From Pseudomonadota bacterium (GTDB taxonomy: Bacteria > Pseudomonadota > Gammaproteobacteria > Steroidobacterales > Steroidobacteraceae): 64,000 nt of DNA. Below the pieces are notes generated by a model. It had not been told where the DNA came from. It ran no database searches and saw only the letters and a list, made by a program, of their open reading frames with translations. The position numbers were made by a program, and so were the translations under genes. The stretch covers positions 3,189,501 to 3,253,500 of the forward strand of contig JBBCGI010000001.1 of NCBI GenBank assembly GCA_037200975.1. The letters run 5' to 3'. Below are positions 35,045-43,052 of this stretch, one piece after another; within the stretch, counting starts at the first letter, position 1; every line of letters starts with the position of its first letter.

Positions 35045-37195
35045 GTGAATAACCGGTCAACGAGTAATCCCATGATGAACTCACGTCTTTCGCGTCTCGC
35101 GTCGGCTTGCGCGTGTGTGTTGGTTGCCGCCTGTGGCGGCCCCGCGCCGCAGCCGCAGCAAGCGCCGCCGGCGAAGGTGGATACCGCCTGGATGGGGCTG
35201 GTACCGGCGCCGCGCCAGATCGATGCCGTGGCCGGAAGATTCCTGGTCGAGGCAACCACGCCCGTGACGTACACGGGCGGTGCGGGCACCGCCGGCGTCG
35301 CGCGTTTCCTGGTCGAGACGGTGAAGCGCGATCTGTTGCTGGAGCTGCGCGCGCCGAAGGAAGGTGCCACGAGCGGCGGCATCAACTTCATCCTCGAGAA
35401 GGATGGCTTGGCGCCGGAGGCGTATTCGCTCGCGATCGGCGGCAAGGGCGTGGACATCAAGGCGTCGACCGATGCAGGTTTGTTCTACGGCGCGGTCACT
35501 CTGTGGCAGCTGATGACGGCGCGCACCGGGCACGATCTCACGATCGAACTACCCGCGGTCGTCATCAACGACGCGCCGCGTTTCGGCTGGCGCGGATTGA
35601 TGCTCGATTCCGTGCGCCACTATCAATCGCCGGAGTTCATCAAGAAATTCATCGATGCGATGGCGCTGCACAAGCTCAACGTGCTGCACTGGCATCTGAC
35701 CGACGACCAGGGATGGCGTCTCGAGATCAAGAAGTATCCGCGGCTCACGTCGGTGGGGGCGTGGCGCGTGCCGGCGGGCCCGGCCGCGCGCGCCGACATC
35801 GACGAGAAAACGGGCAAGCCGCGTTTATACGGCGGCTTCTACACGCAGCAGCAGGCGAAGGACATCGTGGCGTACGCCGCCGCACGTCACATCACCATCG
35901 TGCCCGAGATCGAAATGCCGGGGCACGCCAGCGCCGCCGTGGTCGCCTATCCACAGCTCGGCGTGACCAACGACCCGCCCACGGAAGTGCCGGAGGAGTG
36001 GGGCGTGTTCCCGACGTTGTTCAACGCCGACGAGGCCACGTTCGGTTTCCTGGAGGACGTGCTCGCAGAAGTCATCGAGATCTTTCCGGGCCAATACATC
36101 CACGTCGGCGGCGATGAAGCCGTGAAAGATGAGTGGCAGGCGAGCGCGAAGATCCAGGCACGCATGAAAGAGCTGAAGGTCGCCGACGAACATGCGCTGC
36201 AGAGCTACTTCATCCAGCGCATGGAGAAGTTCGTCAGTTCGAAAGGGCGCAAGCTCATCGGCTGGGACGAGATTCTCGAAGGCGGCCTGGCGCCAAATGC
36301 GACCGTGATGTCGTGGCGCGGCATCGATGGCGCCATCGCCGCCGCCAAGGCCGGTCATGACACGGTGTTGTCGCCCGCGCCGGACCTGTATTTCGATCAC
36401 TGGCAGAGCGCGGGCGATCTGTCGCCGGGCCGCAGCAACACGCTGTCGCTCGAAGACGTCTATCGCTTCAATCCGGAGCCGGCCGCGATCGGCGCGGAAC
36501 AGCGCAAACACATCCTGGGTTTACAGGCGAACCTCTGGGCGGAGTTCATGCGATCGGATGCGCGCGTCTGGTACATGGCGTTCCCGCGCGTCGCTGCACT
36601 CGCCGAGGTGGCCTGGTCGCAGCCCGACAAGCTCGACTGGGCGGATTTTCAGCGGCGCCTGGCGCCGCAGCTCGCGCGTTACGACATGCTCGGCATCAAC
36701 TACGGCCGCGAGGTGAAGGTCGAGCCCGGTCCGCGCCGGCGCGTCAGCCACGATCTCGCGCAATGCGGCGACGGCGGCTATCTACTGTCGCTCGAGGACG
36801 ATGCGCCGATCCAGGGCGAACGCGCCGTGTTCCTGGTGAACATCACGAATCCGTGCTGGATCTGGAAAGCCGCCGACCTCACCAACGTGCATTCGCTGCG
36901 CGCCGTGGTCGGGCAGATTCCGTTCAACTTCCAGATCGGCAAGGACGCGGCGAAGATTCCACTGCCGAAGCCTGCGACCGCGAGCGGCGAGCTCGAGATC
37001 CGGCTCGACAAATGCGACGGGCCGGCGCTCGATACGATCTCGCTCGAAACCGCGGTGCCCAACAACGATCTGACGCGCCTGCCCACGCTCAACCTGGGCC
37101 AGCACAAGGGCATTCACGACATCTGTTTCCGGTTCACGCGTTCGAAGGTGGACCCGATCTGGGTCATCAGCAGCATCGAGCTGGTCGGAAACTGA
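35045..37195 (+). CDS. Beta-N-acetylhexosaminidase, GH20 family lipoprotein
   Basis: 716 residues. A signal with lipobox LVAAC suggests an outer-membrane or periplasmic lipoprotein. An N-terminal GH20b-like domain (about 45-165) precedes the catalytic barrel: FGWRGLMLDSVRHY, HWHLTDDQGWRLEIK, and HVGGDEAVKDEW with the adjacent aspartate-glutamate catalytic pair. A C-terminal domain of about 130 residues with FRF..R..SKVDPIW may bind carbohydrate. The enzyme would release GlcNAc from the non-reducing end of chitooligosaccharides brought in by the receptor. The GTG at 35045 has GAGGGG upstream; ATGs at 35072/35075 are alternatives. Two bases separate its stop from the next gene. Confidence 0.92.
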   Translation: MNNRSTSNPMMNSRLSRLASACACVLVAACGGPAPQPQQAPPAKVDTAWMGLVPAPRQIDAVAGRFLVEATTPVTYTGGAGTAGVARFLVETVKRDLLLELRAPKEGATSGGINFILEKDGLAPEAYSLAIGGKGVDIKASTDAGLFYGAVTLWQLMTARTGHDLTIELPAVVINDAPRFGWRGLMLDSVRHYQSPEFIKKFIDAMALHKLNVLHWHLTDDQGWRLEIKKYPRLTSVGAWRVPAGPAARADIDEKTGKPRLYGGFYTQQQAKDIVAYAAARHITIVPEIEMPGHASAAVVAYPQLGVTNDPPTEVPEEWGVFPTLFNADEATFGFLEDVLAEVIEIFPGQYIHVGGDEAVKDEWQASAKIQARMKELKVADEHALQSYFIQRMEKFVSSKGRKLIGWDEILEGGLAPNATVMSWRGIDGAIAAAKAGHDTVLSPAPDLYFDHWQSAGDLSPGRSNTLSLEDVYRFNPEPAAIGAEQRKHILGLQANLWAEFMRSDARVWYMAFPRVAALAEVAWSQPDKLDWADFQRRLAPQLARYDMLGINYGREVKVEPGPRRRVSHDLAQCGDGGYLLSLEDDAPIQGERAVFLVNITNPCWIWKAADLTNVHSLRAVVGQIPFNFQIGKDAAKIPLPKPATASGELEIRLDKCDGPALDTISLETAVPNNDLTRLPTLNLGQHKGIHDICFRFTRSKVDPIWVISSIELVGN

Positions 37196-37197
37196 GC

Positions 37198-39687
37198 GTG
37201 GGTTTGAAGATCCTCGCTCCGCTCGCCGGCTGGTGCGCGCCGCTGGCGGAAATTCCCGATGCGGCCTTCGCGCAGGGGATGCTGGGCGAGGGCGTAGCCA
37301 TCGACCCGACCGGCCACGAGTTGCGCGCACCCTGCGATGGCGAGGTGATTTCGATCGCCGCCGCGCGGCACGCGGTGGCGCTGCGCACGGCGGCCGGTGT
37401 CGAGATACTGATCCACGTGGGCATCGATACCGTCACGTTGGCCGGCGCCGGATTCACCGTCATGGCGCGCAACGGCGATCGCGTTCGCGTCGGCGATCTG
37501 CTGATGACTTTCGATCTCGAGCTGCTCTCGCGGCGGGCGCCGAGCCTCATGACGCCCGTCATCGTCACGAATGGCGAGCGCTTCCGCATGGCACGCGCCA
37601 ACACCGGGCGGCTCGTCGCCATCGGCGATGTCCTGTTCGAATATGAGGAGATCGCCGCGACAGCGGGCGGGCCGGAAGTTGGCGCCGCGGCCGCGCCGCT
37701 GATCAGCGAAGCCGTCGTCGTCTCGCACGCGCATGGCATTCATGCGCGCCCCGCCGCGCTGATCGCGCGGCTCGCGAAGACGCTGCCATACGAGATCGAG
37801 ATCCGTGCGCGCGGACGTGCAGCCAGCGCCCGCAGCGCGGTCGCGCTGATGAGTCTTGGCGTGCGTGGTGGCGATGAACTGGTCATCAGCGGCTTCGACG
37901 CCACGGCGGCGGCCGGCATCGCGCAAATTTCGAAGCTGATTCGAAACCTCGCGAGCGAAGCACCACACATCGCCACGGCAGCCGTGGCATCCGCCGCGCC
38001 GGCCGAGCCCGGTGTGCTGCGTGCGGTGATCGCGAGCCAGGGACTGGCGCTGGGACCGGCGTTCTACCTGGATGCCGCGGAGCTGCTGGTCGCGGAAGCG
38101 GGCGCCGGCGTCGCCCATGAAAACGCGGCATTCGACCGCGCGCGCGATGCGGTCCGCACGCGCCTGACGCGACTCGCCGCGACGGCAGCGCCGACGGTGC
38201 GCGACATCATGGCCGCGCATCTCGAGTTGCTGGACGACCCACAGCTGCTCGACTCCGCGCGCGCCGCGCTGGCCGCCGGCAAGAGCGCGGGCTTCGCGTG
38301 GCGCGCCGCCTTGCGCGCGAGCGGGGCTGCGCTTGCGGCCACGGGCGACGCGCGCCTGGCCGAACGCGTCGACGATCTGCGCGACCTCGAACGCCAGGTT
38401 CTGACACACATCGCAGGTGCGCCCGCGAAGGCAGCGGCCATTCCGCCCGGCGCCATCCTGCTGGCGCGCGATCTCACACCGTCGCAATTGATCGATCTCG
38501 ATACGGCCAGACTCGGCGGCATCGCGCTGGCCGGCGGCGGGCCCACGTCGCACGTCGCGATTCTCGCCGGTACGCTGGGCGTGCCCATGGTCGTGGCCGT
38601 GGGTGCCGCATTGCTCGATGCCGTGGCGGGAGCCGCGGTGATCCTCGACGCGGAAACCGGCACTGTGCGCATCGCGCCCACCAAAGAGGAGCTCGATGCC
38701 GCGCGTGAGTTGCACGCGCAGCGGCAGGCGCGACGCGGCCAGGAGCTGGCCGCCGCGCAAGCCGACTGCCGGCTCGCCAGCGGCGAGCGCATCGAAGTAT
38801 TCGCCAACCTCGCGGGCACACTCGCGGACGTGCAGCTGGCGGTGGCGCAGGGCGCGGAGGGCTGCGGCCTGCTGCGCACGGAGTTCCTGTTCCTCGAGCG
38901 CGAAACCGCGCCCGACGAGCGCGAGCAGCGCACCCGCTACAGTGAGATAGCCGCGGCGCTGGCCGGCCGGCCGTTGGTCATCCGCACGCTCGACATCGGC
39001 GGCGACAAGCCCATTCCCTATCTACCGCTGCCACCCGAGGACAACCCCGCGCTCGGACTACGCGGCATACGCACCAGCCTGTGGCGCCCGGACCTGCTCG
39101 AAGTGCAGCTCCGCGCCTTGTTAGGCGCGGAGCCCGCGGCGCAGTTGCGCATCCTGCTGCCCATGATCACGGACGTGGCCGAGATCCGCGCCGTGCGCGG
39201 CAAACTCGATCTGTTGTGCGCGGAGCTCGGGCGCACCCGCCCACCGCTCGGAGCCATGATAGAAACTCCGGCAGCGGCCGTGCTCGCCGACCAGATTTCC
39301 GCCGAGGTCGACTTCCTGTCGATCGGCACGAACGACCTGGCGCAGTACACGCTGGCAATGGATCGCGGCCACGCCGAACTGGCGGCGCGCATCGATGGTC
39401 TGCATCCGGCGGTGCTGCGATTGATCGAAGCAACCACGCGCGGCGCCGCGCGGCATTGCCGCCCGGTCGCGGTCTGCGGAGGGCTGGCCTCCGACGCGCA
39501 GGCGGTTCCGGTGTTGATCGGGCTCGGCGTTACCGAGTTGTCCGTCGTGCCGAAACTCATTCCGCAGTCGAAGGCGTTGATTCGCGGGCTGACTCTCGAA
39601 CGGTGCCGCGAGCTCGCTGCCCGCGCGCTCAAACTCAGCTCCGCCGCCGACGTGCGCGCACTCATTTCAACTGGAGCGATTCCGTGA
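37198..39687 (+). CDS. PTS multiphosphoryl transfer protein: EIIA(Glc)-HPr-EI fusion (NagF-like)
   Basis: 829 residues combining three phosphocarrier steps. An EIIA-Glc domain (about 1-150) has its histidine at residue 73 in LIHVGIDT. HPr (about 170-260) has histidine 182 in GIHARPA. Enzyme I (about 270-829) has histidine 452 in GGGPTSHVAI, the LLRTEFLFL and DIGGDKP motifs, and the late cysteine in AVCGGLASD. All catalytic residues are present. Phosphate from PEP would pass inside this one protein and on to NagE. The GTG at 37198 follows the hexosaminidase stop by two bases. The frame stays open further upstream through the hexosaminidase gene, but sequence before 37198 has no PTS similarity. 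Confidence 0.92.
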   Translation: MGLKILAPLAGWCAPLAEIPDAAFAQGMLGEGVAIDPTGHELRAPCDGEVISIAAARHAVALRTAAGVEILIHVGIDTVTLAGAGFTVMARNGDRVRVGDLLMTFDLELLSRRAPSLMTPVIVTNGERFRMARANTGRLVAIGDVLFEYEEIAATAGGPEVGAAAAPLISEAVVVSHAHGIHARPAALIARLAKTLPYEIEIRARGRAASARSAVALMSLGVRGGDELVISGFDATAAAGIAQISKLIRNLASEAPHIATAAVASAAPAEPGVLRAVIASQGLALGPAFYLDAAELLVAEAGAGVAHENAAFDRARDAVRTRLTRLAATAAPTVRDIMAAHLELLDDPQLLDSARAALAAGKSAGFAWRAALRASGAALAATGDARLAERVDDLRDLERQVLTHIAGAPAKAAAIPPGAILLARDLTPSQLIDLDTARLGGIALAGGGPTSHVAILAGTLGVPMVVAVGAALLDAVAGAAVILDAETGTVRIAPTKEELDAARELHAQRQARRGQELAAAQADCRLASGERIEVFANLAGTLADVQLAVAQGAEGCGLLRTEFLFLERETAPDEREQRTRYSEIAAALAGRPLVIRTLDIGGDKPIPYLPLPPEDNPALGLRGIRTSLWRPDLLEVQLRALLGAEPAAQLRILLPMITDVAEIRAVRGKLDLLCAELGRTRPPLGAMIETPAAAVLADQISAEVDFLSIGTNDLAQYTLAMDRGHAELAARIDGLHPAVLRLIEATTRGAARHCRPVAVCGGLASDAQAVPVLIGLGVTELSVVPKLIPQSKALIRGLTLERCRELAARALKLSSAADVRALISTGAIP

Positions 39688-41426
39688 AAAACCTCATCGC
39701 GAAACTTCAGCCGATGGGCCGCGCGCTCATGTTGCCCATCGCGGTCCTGCCGGTGGCGGCGCTGCTGTTGCGGCTCGGCCAGCCGGACCTGCTGGATGTG
39801 CCGGCCATCGCGGCGGCCGGCGATGCGATCTTTTCGAACCTCGGGTTGTTGTTTGCCGTCGGCGTCGCGGTGGGCCTGGCGCGCGAGAACCACGGCGCCG
39901 CGGGCCTCGCGAGTGTGGTCGGTTACCTGGTCGCCACGCATGGCGCGAAGGTGCTCATCGACGTGCCGCCGGAGGTGACCGCGGGTCTCACCGGCCAGAT
40001 GAGCGACCTCGCCGCCGGCGCCTTTCGCGCCAAGGAGCTGTCGAAACTCAGCGTGCCGGTCGGGCTCATTTCCGGACTGGTCGCCGGCTGGGCCTACAAC
40101 CGCTTCAGCGACATCCGCCTGCCTAGCTACCTCGCCTTCTTCGGCGGCCGGCGTTTCGTGCCCATCGTCAGCGGCTGCGCCGGCATCGTGCTCGCGCTGT
40201 GTTTCGGCTTCGGCTGGCAGACGCTCGAACACGGCATGGATGCGGGCAGCCAGGCGGTGCTCGATTCGGGTTCGGCCGGCATTTTCACCTACGGCGTGCT
40301 CAATCGCGTGCTGATCGTCACGGGCCTGCACCACATCATCAACAACATCGCGTGGTTCCTGTTAGGCGACTATCACGGAGTCACCGGCGACCTGAAACGT
40401 TTCTTCGCCGGCGATCCGACCGCCGGCGCCTTCATGTCGGGCTTTTTCCCCGTGATGATGTTCGGCCTGCCGGGCGCCTGCCTTGCCATGTACCGGACGG
40501 CGTTGCCCGAGCGGCGCAAGGCGGTCGGCGGATTGCTGGCCTCGATGGCGCTGACCTCGTTCCTGACCGGAGTCACCGAGCCGATCGAGTTCTCGTTCAT
40601 GTTCCTCGCGCCGCTGCTGTACGTCATTCATGCCGTGCTGACCGGTATCGCGATGGCGCTGATGAATGCGCTCGGTGTGCACCTCGGGTTCGGCTTTTCG
40701 GCCGGATTGTTCGACTACGTGCTCAATTTCTCCCTATCTACCCGGCCCTGGATGCTGGTTCCGGTCGGGCTTGGCTATTTCGCGCTGTATTACGGCCTGT
40801 TCCGCTGGTGCATCGTGCGCTTCGGCTTGAAAACGCCGGGACGTGAAACGGAAGCGGCCGCGCTCGAGCCCGGCGGTGAGGATGGCGCGGCCACGCCCGC
40901 GGCGGGCTGGATCAGGGCGCTCGGCAGCGCCGGCAACTTGCGCGCGGTCGAAGCCTGCACGACGCGCCTGCGCCTCATCGTCGCCGATGCCTCGTTGCTG
41001 GACGAACCGGCATTGACGCGGCTCGGTTCGCGCGGCGTCCTGCGACTGGCGGACGGTGCGGTGCAGGTGGTGGTTGGGCCGATCGCGGATCAACTGGCCT
41101 CAGAAATCCGCGCGGCATTGCGCAACCCGGAAATCTCGAGCGTTGCCGCGCTTAGGTCTGATGCGGCCGCCGCGATCATGCCGCGGGTCGAACCCGACCC
41201 GGCGACACGCGAGCGGATCGTCGCTGCGCTGGGTGGGCGGGCGAACATCACATCCATTCACGTGAATGCCTCGCGCCTGTGCGTGTCGTTGCGCGATCCG
41301 GATGGAATCGACGAAGCGGCATTACGCGGGTGGGCGCGCGCCGTAGCGCGTCCATCGGTCAACAGCGTGCATTTGATACTCGGTCCAGAGGCAGGCGCGT
41401 GGGCGGCCGGAATCGAAGCCCGCTGA
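39684..41426 (+). CDS. nagE: N-acetylglucosamine PTS permease, EIIC-EIIB with a second, degenerate EIIB
   Basis: 580 residues. The GTG at 39684 overlaps the stop of the preceding gene (GTGA). Residues about 1-385 form the EIIC membrane channel, with GLHHIINNIAWF and TGVTEPIEFSFMFLAP as in GlcNAc/glucose permeases. An EIIB domain follows with its phosphorylated cysteine at residue 425 (AVEACTTRLRL). A second EIIB-like domain (about 500-580, RANITSIHVNASRLCVSLRD) has asparagine 528 in place of the cysteine and should not carry phosphate. Import yields GlcNAc-6-phosphate for NagA. Partner phosphate donors are in the fused protein upstream. Confidence 0.92.
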   Translation: MKNLIAKLQPMGRALMLPIAVLPVAALLLRLGQPDLLDVPAIAAAGDAIFSNLGLLFAVGVAVGLARENHGAAGLASVVGYLVATHGAKVLIDVPPEVTAGLTGQMSDLAAGAFRAKELSKLSVPVGLISGLVAGWAYNRFSDIRLPSYLAFFGGRRFVPIVSGCAGIVLALCFGFGWQTLEHGMDAGSQAVLDSGSAGIFTYGVLNRVLIVTGLHHIINNIAWFLLGDYHGVTGDLKRFFAGDPTAGAFMSGFFPVMMFGLPGACLAMYRTALPERRKAVGGLLASMALTSFLTGVTEPIEFSFMFLAPLLYVIHAVLTGIAMALMNALGVHLGFGFSAGLFDYVLNFSLSTRPWMLVPVGLGYFALYYGLFRWCIVRFGLKTPGRETEAAALEPGGEDGAATPAAGWIRALGSAGNLRAVEACTTRLRLIVADASLLDEPALTRLGSRGVLRLADGAVQVVVGPIADQLASEIRAALRNPEISSVAALRSDAAAAIMPRVEPDPATRERIVAALGGRANITSIHVNASRLCVSLRDPDGIDEAALRGWARAVARPSVNSVHLILGPEAGAWAAGIEAR

Positions 41427-41486
41427 GACGTTCGCCGCACCGCGGCATCGTCGAACATCCCGGGCGCTCGACAAAAATTCGCTTCA

Positions 41487-41503
41487 ACGCGATTTCGTCG
41501 CGT
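41487..41503 (+). terminator. Possible terminator after nagE
   Basis: ACGCGA, loop TTTCG, TCGCGT, followed after 5 bases by TTTT. It is a weak intrinsic-terminator shape about 60 bases after the nagE stop codon. Confidence 0.35.
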
Positions 41504-41599
41504 GATCCTTTTAATCGAAACCGCGACTTCCTAAACTCGCGCGCTTTCAAGGATGCAGTCATCGGTAGATCCGGCGGCTGGCGGCGTTGGCCACTTTTT

Positions 41600-41780
41600 G
41601 TAGGGAAGCCGTGCAACCCGAAGGGCTGCTGGAACGTCGTACATCGGTGACCCCGGGAAATAACGCCGGCGGTGGGAAGGGAAACCAAAACGTGGGCCAG
41701 TCTCAAGGGCATGCAACCCGGCGGGCTGCTGCGCGTCTTATGCCGGGTTCAATGGAAAATCGGCCCTGTCGATACAGGGC
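41600..41780 (+). ncRNA. Candidate structured RNA with a duplicated core motif
   Basis: The core TGCAACCCGNNGGGCTGCTG occurs at 41612 and again at 41712, exactly 100 bases apart, each followed 3-4 bases later by GTC. In both copies CCCG and GGG can form a tiny hairpin, and flanking bases can close an outer stem (GGCAT with ATGCC around copy two). A 7-pair hairpin with a CGAT loop (41763-41780) ends the region. There is no reading frame worth calling. It is not a riboswitch or ncRNA class that I recognise. It could be a tandem aptamer, an independent small RNA or the nagE 3' region; strand is assumed from the neighbours. Confidence 0.35.
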
Positions 41781-41840
41781 GCGTCTCCAGAATTGATAAG
41801 CACACCAAGGATTTACAGCCTCCCGCTTGAATGTGATTGA

Positions 41841-41862
41841 GTGTTGTAGTTATATACAACAC
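41841..41862 (+). promoter_or_regulatory. TetR-type palindrome before the RND operon
   Basis: GTGTTGTA, six bases, TACAACAC: a perfect 8+8 inverted repeat, AT-rich in its centre (TTATATA, which could hold a -10 element). It lies 42 bases before the adaptor start codon, where TetR/AcrR-family repressors of RND pumps usually bind. No regulator gene lies beside the pump. The remainder of 41427-41903 is described in the RNA and terminator entries. Confidence 0.55.
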
Positions 41863-41903
41863 CAATTAGGCCGACCTGCCCAGATTTGTCAAAGGAAGAT
41901 CGC

Positions 41904-43049
41904 GTGACCGCCAGAATCAGAACGACCCGCAACGCTCTGCTGCTCTCCATCCTTTCGGTTTCCGCGCTGGCGCTCGCCGGCTGCGGCAAGGGCGCGGGGG
42001 CAACGGCAGACAAACCCGCGCCGGTTCCGCTGCTGATCTCGTCGGAGGACGTGATCACGCTGGCAAACAACTCGTTGACCTCTGGTCCTTCGATCACGGG
42101 CTCGGTCGAACCCGAACGTCGCGCGGATCTGCGCGCCGAGGTGCCCGCCGTCGTGCTGGCGGTGCTCAAGGAAAACGGCGACCCGGTGAAACGCGGCGAT
42201 CTGCTCGTGCGCCTCGACCAGACCTCGATCCGCGACAGCCTCAATTCAGCGGAAGCATCCGCGCGCGCGGCGTCGCAGGCCTTCGATCAATCGCAGCGCC
42301 AGTACGAGCGCATGGCGAAGCTGCGCGAGACGGGCGTGGTCTCCATGCAGCAGCTCGAAGACGTCGAAATCGCGCGCAACTCGGCGCAGAGCGAGCGCGA
42401 AGCTTCGCGCTCGCGCCTCGTGACGGCGCGCCAGCAGCTCGAGCGCACCGAAGTGCGCGCGCCGTTCGACGGCATCGTGAGCGACAGAAAAGTGTCGGCC
42501 GGCGACACCACGCAGATCGGCAAGGAATTGCTCAAGGTCATCGACCCGACCAGTCTGCGCTTCGAGGGTTTCGTGTCCGCCGACAGCGTCGGTGAAGTGG
42601 AAGCGGGCCAGAAAGTCTGGTTCAAGATTCACGGCTTCCTCGACAAGGAATTCGCGGGCGTGATCACGCGCGTGAATCCGGCCGCGAACACCACGACGCG
42701 CCAGGTCGAAGTGCTGGTCAAATTCGACGACGCGCGGCAGCAGCCCAACGTCGCGGGCCTGTACGCCGAAGGCCACGTCGAAACTCACAGCGTCGCAACG
42801 CTGAGTCTTTCCAGCGCATCCATCGTGCGCGAAGGCGACAACGCTTTCGCCTGGCGCGTGAACGACGGCAAGTTGCAGAAAGTGAAGTTGGCGCTCGGCG
42901 AGCGCGATGCGCGCAGCGGCGCGTTCGCGCTCAAGTCGGGGCTCAACGAAGGCGACCAGGTCCTGCGGTTCCCGAATTCGGCGCTGAAGGAAGACCAGGT
43001 GGTGCAGTCCGGCAATCCGGAAAAGCCGACTGTCGTCGCGGAGAAATAG
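41904..43049 (+). CDS. RND efflux periplasmic adaptor (membrane fusion protein), lipoprotein
   Basis: 381 residues from the GTG at 41904, chosen because AAGGAAG lies upstream at good spacing. A lipoprotein signal (LSVSALALAGC) anchors it to the inner membrane. Domain order is that of the HlyD/AcrA family: barrel-sandwich (VLAVLKENGDPVKRGDLLVRLD), alpha-hairpin with coiled coil (about residues 105-165), barrel-sandwich return (TEVRAPFDGIVSDRKVSAGD), beta-barrel and membrane-proximal domains. It would link the permease encoded 3 bases downstream to a TolC-like channel, which is not encoded in this window. Probably regulated through the palindrome at 41841-41862. Confidence 0.93.
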   Translation: MTARIRTTRNALLLSILSVSALALAGCGKGAGATADKPAPVPLLISSEDVITLANNSLTSGPSITGSVEPERRADLRAEVPAVVLAVLKENGDPVKRGDLLVRLDQTSIRDSLNSAEASARAASQAFDQSQRQYERMAKLRETGVVSMQQLEDVEIARNSAQSEREASRSRLVTARQQLERTEVRAPFDGIVSDRKVSAGDTTQIGKELLKVIDPTSLRFEGFVSADSVGEVEAGQKVWFKIHGFLDKEFAGVITRVNPAANTTTRQVEVLVKFDDARQQPNVAGLYAEGHVETHSVATLSLSSASIVREGDNAFAWRVNDGKLQKVKLALGERDARSGAFALKSGLNEGDQVLRFPNSALKEDQVVQSGNPEKPTVVAEK

Positions 43050-43052
43050 TCC

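Noticed and set aside
36763..37197. Upstream extension of the EIIA-HPr-EI frame
   Set aside because: It overlaps the C-terminal domain of the hexosaminidase and reads as low-complexity arginine-rich sequence; PTS similarity begins at 37198.
41600..41780. Assignment of the duplicated motif to cobalamin, c-di-GMP, TPP, fluoride or guanidine riboswitches
   Set aside because: I compared the remembered consensus sequences of these classes and none fits the conserved bases, so no class is claimed.
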